Under the pieces are notes generated by a model that saw nothing but the letters and a program-made list of their open reading frames with translations, did no database searches and had not been told where the DNA came from. A stretch of DNA of 64,000 bases from G965216905 sp965216905 (GTDB lineage Bacteria > Actinomycetota > Acidimicrobiia > Spongiisociales > ZC4RG35), in contig OZ244213.1 of NCBI GenBank assembly GCA_965216905.1, positions 1,612,001 through 1,676,000 of the forward strand, written 5' to 3'. A program made the position numbers and the translations under genes. Below, in pieces: positions 43,382-51,784 of the stretch (its first letter is position 1; each line of letters opens with the position of its first letter).

Positions 43382-44773
43382 TCAGAACGTCCAGGGTTCG
43401 ATGGGGGCGAAACGGGCTTGGAAGAACCGCAGCTCGGGCGGCTCGTAGGTGAACCGCAGGCCGGTGACCATCTCCCGGTGTTCGTACACCTCGACGACGG
43501 ACTCGGTGACGACGTCCATGTGCGCCTGGGTGTAGACCCGTCGGGGGATGGTGAGCCGCACCAGCTCCAGCGCAGGCAGGAGGTTCTCGCCGGTGGATGC
43601 ATCACGTCCCGCCGAGACCACGCCACGCTCCATGCCCCGCACCCCCGAATCGAGGTAGATGGCCGCCGCCAGCGCCTGGGCGGGCAGGTCCGACTGCGGC
43701 ACGTGTTCCAGGATGTTGCGTGCATCCAAGAACACGCCGTGACCGCCGATCGGCTGCACGACGGGGATGCCGGCCTTGATCAACGAATCTCCCAGGTACT
43801 GCACCTGCCCGACCCGACTGCGAACGTGGTCGTCGCCATCGACCATCTCGCGGATGCCCTGTGCCAGGGCCTCCATGTCGCGACCGGACATCCCGCCGTA
43901 GGTTTGGAGCCCCTCGAACGCCACGAGCAGCGCCCGTGCCCGCCGGGCCAGCTCCGGGTCGCGCAACGCCAGAAACCCGCCGATGTTGACGAGGTTGTCC
44001 TTCTTGGACGAGACGGTGGCCCCGTCGGTGTACGAGCAGATCTCTCGGATGATCTCGACGATGCTCCACTGCTCGTATCCCGCCTCGCGCTGCTTGATGA
44101 ACCATGCGTTCTCGAGGACCCGCGTGGCGTCGAGCATGACGAGGATGTCGTGCTTTCGGCAGAGCTCGGCCACGGCTACCAGGTTGGCCAGCGACATCGG
44201 CTGACCGCCCGCCATGTTCACGTTGGTCTCGACCGACACGTACGGGATGCGATCGGCGCCGACGTCGTCGATGACGGTTTGCAGCTTCTCGAGGTCGACG
44301 TTGCCCTTGAACGGGTGCAGGGAGTACGGGTCGTGCGCTTCGTCGATGATGACGTCGACGAAGGTGGCGCCGGCATACTCCTGGTGGAACTTCGTCGTCG
44401 TGAAGTACATGTTGCCGGGCACGACGTCCCCTGGGGAGATCAGGACCTGGCTCAGGAGATGCTCGGCGCCTCTGCCTTGATGGGTGGGGACCAACTCCTC
44501 GTACCCGTACACGTCGCGAACGGCCTCCTCCAGCTTGTAGTAGCTGCGAGATCCCGCGTACGCCTCGTCCCCGAGCATCAATGCCGACCACTGTCGATCG
44601 GACATCGCGGACGTGCCCGAGTCGGTGAGGAGGTCGATGTAGACGTCTTCGGAGCGGAGGAGGAATGTGTTGTAGCCGGCTTCCTCGATGGCCGCGGCGC
44701 GGTGCTCGCGAGTGGTCATCGCGATCGGCTCGATCATCTTGATCTTCCAGGGTTCGGCCCAACTCCGTGCCAC
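43382..44773 (-). CDS. tpl: Tyrosine phenol-lyase (beta-tyrosinase)
   Basis: 463 residues, PLP enzyme of the tryptophanase/TPL family. The PLP lysine lies in SSKKDNLVNIGGFLA; the NIGGFL context is TPL-like, where TnaA has PMGGLL. LDARNILEHV, GVRGMERGVVSAGR (with the M-E-R of TPL that holds the Arg needed for phenol release) and LRFFQARF at the C-terminus also match TPL and not tryptophanase. PTHQGRGAEHLLS carries the partner Thr. It should cleave tyrosine to phenol, pyruvate and ammonia, or run in reverse. The start is GTG 44773 after AAAGGAG. Confidence 0.82.
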   Translation of the reverse strand: MARSWAEPWKIKMIEPIAMTTREHRAAAIEEAGYNTFLLRSEDVYIDLLTDSGTSAMSDRQWSALMLGDEAYAGSRSYYKLEEAVRDVYGYEELVPTHQGRGAEHLLSQVLISPGDVVPGNMYFTTTKFHQEYAGATFVDVIIDEAHDPYSLHPFKGNVDLEKLQTVIDDVGADRIPYVSVETNVNMAGGQPMSLANLVAVAELCRKHDILVMLDATRVLENAWFIKQREAGYEQWSIVEIIREICSYTDGATVSSKKDNLVNIGGFLALRDPELARRARALLVAFEGLQTYGGMSGRDMEALAQGIREMVDGDDHVRSRVGQVQYLGDSLIKAGIPVVQPIGGHGVFLDARNILEHVPQSDLPAQALAAAIYLDSGVRGMERGVVSAGRDASTGENLLPALELVRLTIPRRVYTQAHMDVVTESVVEVYEHREMVTGLRFTYEPPELRFFQARFAPIEPWTF

Positions 44774-44830
44774 CGTTGCTCCTTTCGCAATGACCGATCT
44801 GGTCCGTGATTCGTGCGGCTTGACAGTGCA

Positions 44831-44859
44831 GAACCTATAGTTCATCCGAGCAGAGTCAA
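44831..44859 (-). promoter_or_regulatory. Candidate tpl promoter with overlapping operator
   Basis: On the minus strand TTGACT (44859-44854) and TAGGTT (44837-44832) are 16 bases apart, a sigma-70-like pair that would start a leader of about 50 bases before tpl. An inverted repeat GAAC-CTATA-GTTC (44831-44843) overlaps the -10 box and could bind the divergent Lrp/AsnC regulator. Seen by eye only. Confidence 0.4.
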
Positions 44860-44892
44860 TGCAGGCCGAAGAGGATTCGGCGATCATCGGAG

Positions 44893-45384
44893 GTGGATGC
44901 GTTGGACCGAACAGATCGCGCCTTGATCGGCCTCCTGCAGGAGGATGCGCGACGGTCGAACAAGGAGCTGGCGGCGGCGGCGGGCATCGCCCCGTCGACG
45001 TGCTCGGAGCGCATGCGGCGCCTGGAGCGGCTGGGTGTGTTCGCCGGCTTCCACGCATCGGTCGAGCCGTCGGTGCTGGGGATCGGATTGCGAGCGCTGA
45101 TCGCAGTTCGGCTCCGGCGCCACGGAGCCGACGAGGTGGAGCGGTTTCGGAATCAGGCGCTCGCCCTGCCCGAGGTTGTGACGGTCTCACACGTCAGCGG
45201 CGCAAACGACTTTCTGGTCCACGTGGTCGTCTCATCGGCGGATCATCTCCGCGAGTTGGCGGTGAGCTCGTTCACATCGTGGACCGAGGTGGCTCACATC
45301 GAAACGTCGCTGGTGTTCACTCACGACGACAAGCGAGTGCTCCCCGACCTGTCGGAGGCGTCAGGCCTCAGCCGCTCGAAATGA
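44893..45384 (+). CDS. Lrp/AsnC-family transcriptional regulator
   Basis: 163 residues. The winged HTH begins LDRTDRALIGLLQEDARRSNKELAAAAGIAPSTCSERMRRLERLGVF. The RAM ligand domain follows, with ALPEVVTVSHVSGANDFLVHVVVSSADHLRELAV. It binds an amino acid or its derivative (family) and sits divergent to tyrosine phenol-lyase, so tyrosine or another aromatic amino acid is the likely effector (inference). The GTG at 44893 is used; TTG 44902 is possible. Its end overlaps the converging small gene by 17 bases. Confidence 0.9.
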   Translation: MDALDRTDRALIGLLQEDARRSNKELAAAAGIAPSTCSERMRRLERLGVFAGFHASVEPSVLGIGLRALIAVRLRRHGADEVERFRNQALALPEVVTVSHVSGANDFLVHVVVSSADHLRELAVSSFTSWTEVAHIETSLVFTHDDKRVLPDLSEASGLSRSK

Positions 45385-45691
45385 AGGAGATGCTCTCTTC
45401 GAGCATCCCTGGCCATTCGCCCCGATCGGGGATCCGGACCCATTCTTTGAACACCCGGCCCGCCGGCGCGAAGGCCAGCCCATCACCCGCCCGGACCAGC
45501 TGATCGACCCGCGATTTCGGGAGCTTGACGATCAGGTCGCCGCTCGATCGTTCGACCGTCGCCACGAAGCCTCCGGTCGAGACCTCGCGGAGGCAGTGAT
45601 GGCCCATCATCGTGCCTTCCACCACCAGACCGGCGGAGATCAGCCGGTCTGCCAGCTGCCAGAACTCGTCGTGGGCTTCATCGCGCTGCAT
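45368..45691 (-). CDS. Small TfoX-N / MmcQ-like protein of unknown function
   Basis: 107 residues. The pattern GLVVEGTMMGHHCLREVSTGGFVATVE, followed by DLIVKLPKSRVDQLVRAGDGLAFAPAGRVFKEWVRIP, resembles TfoX-N / YjbR-like small domains (GxMMGxxxL, then KL...V..L...G....F...GR....W). Members may bind DNA or ligands but are mostly untested. The start is ATG at 45689-45691. No partner gene is obvious. Confidence 0.7.
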   Translation of the reverse strand: MQRDEAHDEFWQLADRLISAGLVVEGTMMGHHCLREVSTGGFVATVERSSGDLIVKLPKSRVDQLVRAGDGLAFAPAGRVFKEWVRIPDRGEWPGMLEESISFISSG

Positions 45692-45825
45692 CGTCGACCT
45701 CTCTCTTGCGAAACCGACGGATCGTAGGGACGGGATTCGACCGCATCGTTGCAGGCGAATCTCTCGTCGACGCCGGCTGAAGGGGATGTGGTCGGTCCGA
45801 GCCCGAGGATGCCAAGATCGAGTCC

Positions 45826-47271
45826 ATGATGCGTTCTCGGCTCGATCGGCGGGTGTGGCTGGTCGCCGGCGCGATCACGGCATTGCTGCTGGCCGTTTCC
45901 GGCCGCTATGGCTTTCATCGCGACGAGCTGTACTTCCTCGTCGCCGGGCGAAGGCTCGACTGGGGGTTTGTCGACCAGCCCCCGTTGACCCCGGTGCTCG
46001 CCCGGCTCTCGGAGTTGATGCTGGGCACCAACCCGACCGCCATCCGGGTCCTGCCGGCAATCGCGATCGGGACGGTCGCCGTGTTGACGGCGGTGATGGC
46101 CCGTCGGTTTGGGGCCGGAGGGCGTGCCCAGGTCGGCGCCGCGATGGCCGGCGGCGGGTCGGGCATCGCCCTCGCCTTCGGGCATCTCCTGGCCACCGCG
46201 ACCTTCGACTACCTGTTGTGGACGGTCGCCACCGTCCTCTTCGTGGTGGTGTTGGATGAAGCGAGCCCGAAACGGTGGCTGGCGCTCGGAACCGTCGTTG
46301 GGCTGGGGCTGCTCAACAAGCATTTGATCGGTGCCCTGGTCCTGGCGCTCGTCGTCGGGTTGGTCGCCACCCGGCGAAGGACCCTGCTTCGGTCGCCGTG
46401 GCCGTGGGTCGGCGGTCTGGTGGCCATCGCCCTGGCGACGCCCAATCTCGTCTGGCAGGCACGCAACGGATGGCCACAACTGGAGATGGCCGAGGCGCTG
46501 GCTGCCAGAAGCGACGGTCCGGTGGCCTTCGTGGTGCAACAGGTGGGGTTGCTGTCGATCGTGCTCGCCGTCCCGGCCGCGATCGGGTGGTGGCGGCTTC
46601 TCCGGAACCAGCGGTTCGAGTGCTGGCGGCCGATCGGGATCGCAGTCGTGGTCCTCTTCGGGCTGTTCTGGGTCCTGGGTGGCAAGGCGTATTACGTGGC
46701 ACCGTTGTACCCGGCGTTGCTGGCCGCCGGTTCGACCTGGTACGAGGAGCTGCCGATCGGACGCCGCCGGCTGTTCGACGCGTTCGCAGCGGTGGGTCTG
46801 GCGGCCGGCACTCTGATCGCGTTGCCGCTGCTTCCGCCGAGCATGGTCGGTGGGTTCGACCCAACCGGTGAGCTTGGCGAGACCATCGGATGGCCGGAGT
46901 TGGTGGCCGAGGTCGAAGCCGCCATCGAATCCGTTCCCCACGCTCAGCACCGCGACATCGCCATCTTCACATCGTCGTACGGTCAGGCCGGCGCCATCGA
47001 CGTGCTGGGAGGACCGAGGGGGCTTCCAGCGGCGGTCAGCGGTCACAACAACTACTGGTTGTGGGGGCCACCCGACGGTCACGGGCCGATCATCGCTCTC
47101 GGTCCGGTGGTGGAGTGGCTCCGGCCGATCTGTGACGACTTCGTGGTGGTGGGAACCATCGAGAACCCATGGGGGGTGGGCAACGAGGAGTTCGGCAACC
47201 CGGTGTCGCTGTGCCTCGAGCCGACCGGCCGGCTGTCCGACATCTGGGAGACGCTGCGGCACTACAACTGA
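45826..47271 (+). CDS. Glycosyltransferase family 39-like membrane protein
   Basis: 481 residues with 10-12 predicted membrane segments. The first loop carries GFHRDELYFLVAGRRLDWGFVDQPPLTPVLARL, the DE motif and QPPL typical of ArnT/PMT_2-type GT-C enzymes that use polyprenyl-linked sugars. GLLNKHLIGALVLALVVGLV and a C-terminal soluble part (about residues 345-481) follow. It probably transfers a sugar to a surface glycan or protein outside the membrane; the Thr-rich protein in this window is the kind of target such enzymes use, though no link is shown. Confidence 0.88.
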   Translation: MMRSRLDRRVWLVAGAITALLLAVSGRYGFHRDELYFLVAGRRLDWGFVDQPPLTPVLARLSELMLGTNPTAIRVLPAIAIGTVAVLTAVMARRFGAGGRAQVGAAMAGGGSGIALAFGHLLATATFDYLLWTVATVLFVVVLDEASPKRWLALGTVVGLGLLNKHLIGALVLALVVGLVATRRRTLLRSPWPWVGGLVAIALATPNLVWQARNGWPQLEMAEALAARSDGPVAFVVQQVGLLSIVLAVPAAIGWWRLLRNQRFECWRPIGIAVVVLFGLFWVLGGKAYYVAPLYPALLAAGSTWYEELPIGRRRLFDAFAAVGLAAGTLIALPLLPPSMVGGFDPTGELGETIGWPELVAEVEAAIESVPHAQHRDIAIFTSSYGQAGAIDVLGGPRGLPAAVSGHNNYWLWGPPDGHGPIIALGPVVEWLRPICDDFVVVGTIENPWGVGNEEFGNPVSLCLEPTGRLSDIWETLRHYN

Positions 47272-47357
47272 GCTGCCCACCCGATGGTCGGCCCGCTCGT
47301 TCGGTCGAGGTGGCAGGATGAGACGATGGCCCACGCCCCGATCCCCGGTCGGATTCC

Positions 47358-48695
47358 ATGAGCGATACCCGCACGGGGTCGACTTCGGCGGCGGGCATCT
47401 TGCGGACCTACTTCGTCATCGCCGGTCTCTACACGCTGGCGGCGTCGATCATCTGGGGCGTCAACACCCTGTTCCTCCTCGACGCCGGACTGGACCTGTT
47501 CGAAGTGTTCGTGGCGAACGCGGCCTTCACCGCCGGGATGGTGATCTTCGAGATTCCGACCGGTGTGCTGGCCGACACCCGGGGACGGAGGTTCTCATTC
47601 CTGCTCAGTGTTGCGGTGCTGACGATCGGCACCGCCGGATACGTGGCGGCGTCGGCGGCCGGCTGGGGACTGCTGGCCTTCGTCCTCATCTCGATCCTGC
47701 TCGGGCTCGGCTTCACCTTCTACTCGGGTGCGGTCGAGGCCTGGCTGGTCGACGCACTGGAAGCCACCGGTTTCGAGGGCTCGATGGATCAGGTGTTCGC
47801 CCGTGGCGGGCTGGTCACCGGCAGTGCGATGGTGGTCGGGACCTTGGCAGGCGGAGCGCTGGGCGACCTCGACCTGGCGTGGCCGTTCGTGATCCGCACC
47901 GTCATGCTGGCCGCACTGTTCCTGTTCGCGTTCGGGCGGCTCCGCGACGTGGGGTTTGCGCCACGGGCCGTCCGTCTCGGTGAGCTGCCGGCGGCGATGC
48001 GGGCGGTGGCGAGCGACAGCATCGAGTACGGCTGGCGCCGCCCGACCGTGCGATTGTTCATGATGCACTCGTTCCTTCAGATGGGTGTCATGAACTGGGC
48101 TTGGTACGCCTGGCAGCCCTATCTGCTCGAACTGGTCGACTCCGAGGCGGTTTGGCTCACCGGCGTCGTCGCCGCGCTCCTCTCGCTGTCGATCATGGCC
48201 GGCAACGGCTTGGTCGAGCGCCTCAGCCGGTACTGCGGACGCCGGACGACGCTGCTGCTCTGGGCGACCGCGGTGATGGCGGCCGGGGCGGTGGTGGTGG
48301 GGATGGCCTCCGACCCGTTCGTGGCCGTCGGCGGGTTCCTGGTTCTCGGAGCGGCGATGGGAGTGATCGGTCCGCTGCGACAGGCATACACCCATGCACT
48401 CATCCCGTCGGAGTCGCGGGCCTCGGTGATCTCGTTCGACTCGATGGTCGGCAGCGGCGGGGGAGTGGGAGGTCAAGTGGCCTTGGGGCGTCTGGCTCAG
48501 ACAGCGTCGATCGGGACCGGGTACGTGTCGGGTGGTGTGACGCTGGCGCTGGCCGTGCCGCTGATGTGGGCGATCCGGCGACGGGACGACGCCGAGGATC
48601 GCATCGTCGGTATGGCCGGAACCGATTCGGCGTGCGCGGCCCAGGGATTGCCCGACATCGTCGGGGTGGACGCCGACGTGTTCTCACGGGTGTGA
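47358..48695 (+). CDS. MFS transporter
   Basis: 445 residues with 12 predicted helices. The loop 2-3 motif is EIPTGVLADTRGRRFSFLLS, and a conserved GLGFTFYSGAVEAWLVDALEATG lies in helices 4-5, as in the drug/unknown MFS subgroup common in actinobacteria. The substrate is unknown. The start is ATG at 47358. The last 12 bases overlap the converging sigma-factor gene. Confidence 0.9.
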   Translation: MSDTRTGSTSAAGILRTYFVIAGLYTLAASIIWGVNTLFLLDAGLDLFEVFVANAAFTAGMVIFEIPTGVLADTRGRRFSFLLSVAVLTIGTAGYVAASAAGWGLLAFVLISILLGLGFTFYSGAVEAWLVDALEATGFEGSMDQVFARGGLVTGSAMVVGTLAGGALGDLDLAWPFVIRTVMLAALFLFAFGRLRDVGFAPRAVRLGELPAAMRAVASDSIEYGWRRPTVRLFMMHSFLQMGVMNWAWYAWQPYLLELVDSEAVWLTGVVAALLSLSIMAGNGLVERLSRYCGRRTTLLLWATAVMAAGAVVVGMASDPFVAVGGFLVLGAAMGVIGPLRQAYTHALIPSESRASVISFDSMVGSGGGVGGQVALGRLAQTASIGTGYVSGGVTLALAVPLMWAIRRRDDAEDRIVGMAGTDSACAAQGLPDIVGVDADVFSRV

Positions 48696-49949
48696 TGTTC
48701 GGTGCGCCGCCTCCTCGGTGCCGGCGTCCGGGTCTGCTTTCTCCGATGCGGCGGCCCGCTCGGTGAGGAGGCGCCGCTCCATCTCGCTCGGGGCGAGATC
48801 CGCCGCCCGGAGTTCGGCGGTGGCGGCCTCGACCCTGCCTCCCAGGCGGCGGAGCATGGCGCCGCGTGCGGCATGCCAGAGGTGATACCCGTCGAGTACT
48901 CCGCCCAGCGCGTCGAGTGCCTCCAAGCCCGCCGCCGGGCTCCGACTCTCGCCGAGTGCGATGGCACGGTTCAGCGCCACGATCGGGGTGGGCGTGAGTC
49001 GATACAGCTCGTCGTACAGCGTTGAGATCTGGTCCCAGTCGGTGTCTTCGAAGCTCGGCGCGTCGCAGTGCACCGCCTGGATGGCGGCTTGGAGCTGATA
49101 GGGGCCGGCGCGCCCGCGACGGATGCAGGCGCGCACCAACTCGTGACCTTCGGCGATCAATGCTCCATCCCAATCGGTGCGGTCCTGGTCGGCGAGAAGG
49201 ACGATCGAATCGCCGTCGAAGCGGGCGGGGACGCGAGCCTCGTTCAGCAACAGCAGCGCCAGGAGCCCCATCGGCTCGGGTTCGTCCGGCATGAGCTCGA
49301 CGAGCGCCCGCGCCAGGCGGATCGCCTCGCGTCGCAGCTCAGGCCGCTCCGGAAGATCGGCGCCGCGGTTGTAGATGAGATACACCACCGCCAACACCGA
49401 CCGCAGCCGGCCGGGGAGATCGGCACCGGCGGGCACCCGGTAGGGGATGTTGGCGGCCTTGATCTTGTACTTGGCCCGAACCAACCGTTTGGCCATGGCG
49501 GCTTCGCTCACCAGGAAGCAACGGGCGATATCCGCCACGTCGAGCCCTCCCATCAGTCGGAGGGTCAGCGCGACCTGATGCTCGGTGCGAAGGGCGGGAT
49601 GACAGCACGTGAAGATGAGCCGGAGTCGATCGTCCTCCACGGGGCTCTCCTCTGCCTGGAGGTCGGCGGTCTCGTCGCCGCTGAGTAGCTCGATCTGACC
49701 CTGCAGCTCACGACCGCGAGTCGTCCGGCGGAGGACGTCGACCGCGCGGTTGCGCGCCGTCGTCACGATCCACCCGGCAGGATTCGGCGGAACACCGTCG
49801 GCGTCCCACCGTTCCATGGCGATGGCAAAGGCGTCCTGCACGGCGTCCTCGGCCAGTCCGATGTCACCAAAGGTGCGGATCAGGGTGGCCACCGCCTGTC
49901 CGTGCGCCGCCCGGAAGACCGCCTCGATCTCCCCGGCGGCGCCGGCCAC
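48684..49949 (-). CDS. ECF RNA polymerase sigma factor with C-terminal extension (ECF42-type)
   Basis: 421 residues. Sigma region 2 includes ATLIRTFGDIGLAEDAVQDAFAIAMERWDADGVPPNPAGWIVTTARNRAVDVLRR; region 4 has LTLRLMGGLDVADIARCFLVSEAAMAKRLVRAK. A long C-terminal TPR-like domain (DUF6596 style: YLIYNRGADLPERPELRREAIRLARALVELMPDEPE) follows, with ALNRAIALGESRSP. This is the ECF group whose genes pair with DGPF/YCII proteins, as here two bases upstream. No anti-sigma factor is seen; control probably lies in the C-terminal domain. Confidence 0.93.
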   Translation of the reverse strand: MAGAAGEIEAVFRAAHGQAVATLIRTFGDIGLAEDAVQDAFAIAMERWDADGVPPNPAGWIVTTARNRAVDVLRRTTRGRELQGQIELLSGDETADLQAEESPVEDDRLRLIFTCCHPALRTEHQVALTLRLMGGLDVADIARCFLVSEAAMAKRLVRAKYKIKAANIPYRVPAGADLPGRLRSVLAVVYLIYNRGADLPERPELRREAIRLARALVELMPDEPEPMGLLALLLLNEARVPARFDGDSIVLLADQDRTDWDGALIAEGHELVRACIRRGRAGPYQLQAAIQAVHCDAPSFEDTDWDQISTLYDELYRLTPTPIVALNRAIALGESRSPAAGLEALDALGGVLDGYHLWHAARGAMLRRLGGRVEAATAELRAADLAPSEMERRLLTERAAASEKADPDAGTEEAAHRTSHP

Positions 49950-49951
49950 GC

Positions 49952-50314
49952 TCAGCCCTTCCGGCTGGCGAAGAACGGCCGGACCTCGATCGGTGCCTGA
50001 ACGGCGTCGACCACCTTCTCCGCCCAGCCGAGTGCCTCGTCGAGGTCTTCCGCCTCGATGACGTAGAAGCCGGCGATGTGCTCCTTCGCTTCGGCGAACG
50101 GGCCGTCCGTCATGACCAGCTCGCCGTCGTCTCGCCGGACGACGGTGGCCGCATCCGGACCGTGAAGTCCACCAGTGAACAGGAAGGCACCCCGCGACTC
50201 CATCTCGGCTTCGAGTTGGTTGATGCGTCCCATCATCTCGTCGCGTTCCTCGGGGGTGGATGGCCCGCGGCTCTCACCCTCGACGGAGTGGACCGAGAGT
50301 AGGTACTGGCTCAT
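49952..50314 (-). CDS. DGPF-motif YCII-related protein, sigma-factor partner
   Basis: 120 residues. YCII-like fold with VMTDGPFAEAKEHIAGFYVIEAEDLDEALGWA, containing the Asp-Gly-Pro-Phe motif that marks partners of ECF42-type sigma factors. It is encoded just before the sigma gene (2-base gap). The role is not known; an enzymatic or ligand-sensing input is often suggested. The start MSQYLLSVHS is at 50314. Confidence 0.92.
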   Translation of the reverse strand: MSQYLLSVHSVEGESRGPSTPEERDEMMGRINQLEAEMESRGAFLFTGGLHGPDAATVVRRDDGELVMTDGPFAEAKEHIAGFYVIEAEDLDEALGWAEKVVDAVQAPIEVRPFFASRKG

Positions 50315-50473
50315 GACGTGTTCCTCTCATCCGTGCGGGCGTTTCCCGCGTGCACCCTATTCACGAACGAGGTCGGCTCCTCAGGACAGCTTCTGACAAG
50401 AGACTGTCAGATCTCCATCCCGGTACGCGTTGCGGTCGGCGTGGAAGCTCCTGACCTGGGCTGACCCCGATGG

Positions 50474-51115
50474 CTACCGGCCGGAGCGTTGCCGCTTCTT
50501 GGTGGCTGCCCACGAGCAGATCTTGCAGGTGGTCAGGTCGTGGTGCCGGGCCGGGCAGTACTCACGGCCGAAGTAGATGATCTGGAGGTGGCGGCGGATC
50601 CAGGTTTCCTGCGGGAACACCTTCTTGAGGTCTCGCTCGGTCTTCTCCACCGAGGAGCCGTCCGAGAGGCCCCAGCGGGCGGCCAGCCGGTGGATATGGG
50701 TGTCGACCGGGAAGGCGGGGACGCCGAATGCCTGCGCCATGACCACGCTGGCCGTCTTGTGTCCCACACCGGCCAGCGACTCCAGGAACTCGAAGTCGGG
50801 GAGGACGGTGCCCCCGGCGTCCAGGATCTGGTTGGCCGCCTTCCACAGGTTGCGGGCCTTGGTGGGTGCCAGCCCGATCTCTCGGATGATCTCGAGAATC
50901 CGCTCTTCACCCAGAGCTGCCATCTGTTCGGGGGTCGAGGCCTCGCCGAAGAGTGCGGGTGTGACCTCGTTCACCTTCTTGTCGGTGGTCTGTGCCGACA
51001 GCGCAACGGCCACCAGGAGTGTGTAGGGGTCGCGATGTCGGAGGGGAATCGGAGGCTGGGGGTACAGCTCGTCGAGGATCTCACCGATCAGCACGGCCTT
51101 GTCTGCGCGTTTCAC
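50474..51115 (-). CDS. nth: Endonuclease III
   Basis: 213 residues. DNA N-glycosylase/AP lyase removing oxidised pyrimidines. LSAQTTDKKVNEVTPALF, the helix-hairpin-helix LAGVGHKTASVVM with the catalytic Lys, and FPVDTHIHRLAARWGL with the catalytic Asp are all present. The C-terminal cysteines read C-x9-C-x2-C (REYCPARHHDLTTCKICSW) rather than the four-Cys C-x6-C-x2-C-x5-C of E. coli. GTG 51115 gives MKRADK; a GTG eight codons upstream is possible. It is the last gene of a same-strand run from NfeD. Confidence 0.9.
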   Translation of the reverse strand: MKRADKAVLIGEILDELYPQPPIPLRHRDPYTLLVAVALSAQTTDKKVNEVTPALFGEASTPEQMAALGEERILEIIREIGLAPTKARNLWKAANQILDAGGTVLPDFEFLESLAGVGHKTASVVMAQAFGVPAFPVDTHIHRLAARWGLSDGSSVEKTERDLKKVFPQETWIRRHLQIIYFGREYCPARHHDLTTCKICSWAATKKRQRSGR

Positions 51116-51192
51116 CGCCGAGACCGTACCGGAGACCACCGGCGTGTGACGCAGCCCGCTCGATCTCGGTCGACCGGGTCCCTGGGTCGACG

Positions 51193-51759
51193 CTACGGCC
51201 AGCCGGGCACGCCGACGCCGAACAGCCCGTCGATGCGATCACCGATCCAGTCGAGCAGGCGCACCTGGGCGATGCTGCCGACCGCCTGCAGCAGGAACAG
51301 GATCAAGCCGAGCACCACGACGATCTTCACCCCTCGCTTCACCCACGTGGCGATGGTCGGGAGGTACTCGTCGGCCAAGCGCCGGATGGTGGCTTCGATG
51401 CTGGTGGTTGCCTCCCGGGCGGTGTCGGTCAGCGTTGCGGTGGCTCGCTCGACCTCTTGGCGCGCCGACCGGCGGACTTCGGCGATCAGCTCGTCCCGAT
51501 CTCGCCGACTGAGCGTGGCGTTGCCTTGCTGCGCAGCGGCCTGGCCACTCCTCGACCGTCTGGTCGAGCCGCCCCGTTCCCCGGCATCGGCCGACGCAGC
51601 CCGGGCCTCCGTCAGCGCTTCTATTCCGTCATCGAGGAACCGGGTGGGAGGTGGCGGTCGCCAGTGATCGCTCCAATCGCGCCCGTCCCACCATCGCAGG
51701 CGGGTGCCACCCCGGGGGTCTGGGTACCACCCGGGTGCCGGAGCATCCGCCGCTCTCAT
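51193..51759 (-). CDS. DUF2510 membrane-anchored protein
   Basis: 188 residues. The N-terminal DUF2510 motif is PGWYPDPRGGTRLRWWDGRDWSDHW, followed by an Arg/Ala/Ser-rich linker, a predicted amphipathic helix of about 55 residues (RDRDELIAEVRRSARQEVERATATL), and one membrane segment (VKIVVVLGLILFLLQAVGSIA). DUF2510 is actinobacterial and thought to be a small protein-interaction domain. It lies 25 bases downstream of the SPFH gene, so it may work with that membrane scaffold. Confidence 0.88.
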   Translation of the reverse strand: MRAADAPAPGWYPDPRGGTRLRWWDGRDWSDHWRPPPPTRFLDDGIEALTEARAASADAGERGGSTRRSRSGQAAAQQGNATLSRRDRDELIAEVRRSARQEVERATATLTDTAREATTSIEATIRRLADEYLPTIATWVKRGVKIVVVLGLILFLLQAVGSIAQVRLLDWIGDRIDGLFGVGVPGWP

Positions 51760-51784
51760 CGTGTCGGCTGAGTCGCCATGGTCC

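Noticed and set aside
43382..44773. Tryptophanase as the call for the PLP lyase
   Set aside because: The PLP-lysine context, the M-E-R loop and the LRFF end match tyrosine phenol-lyase and differ from tryptophanase at the same places.
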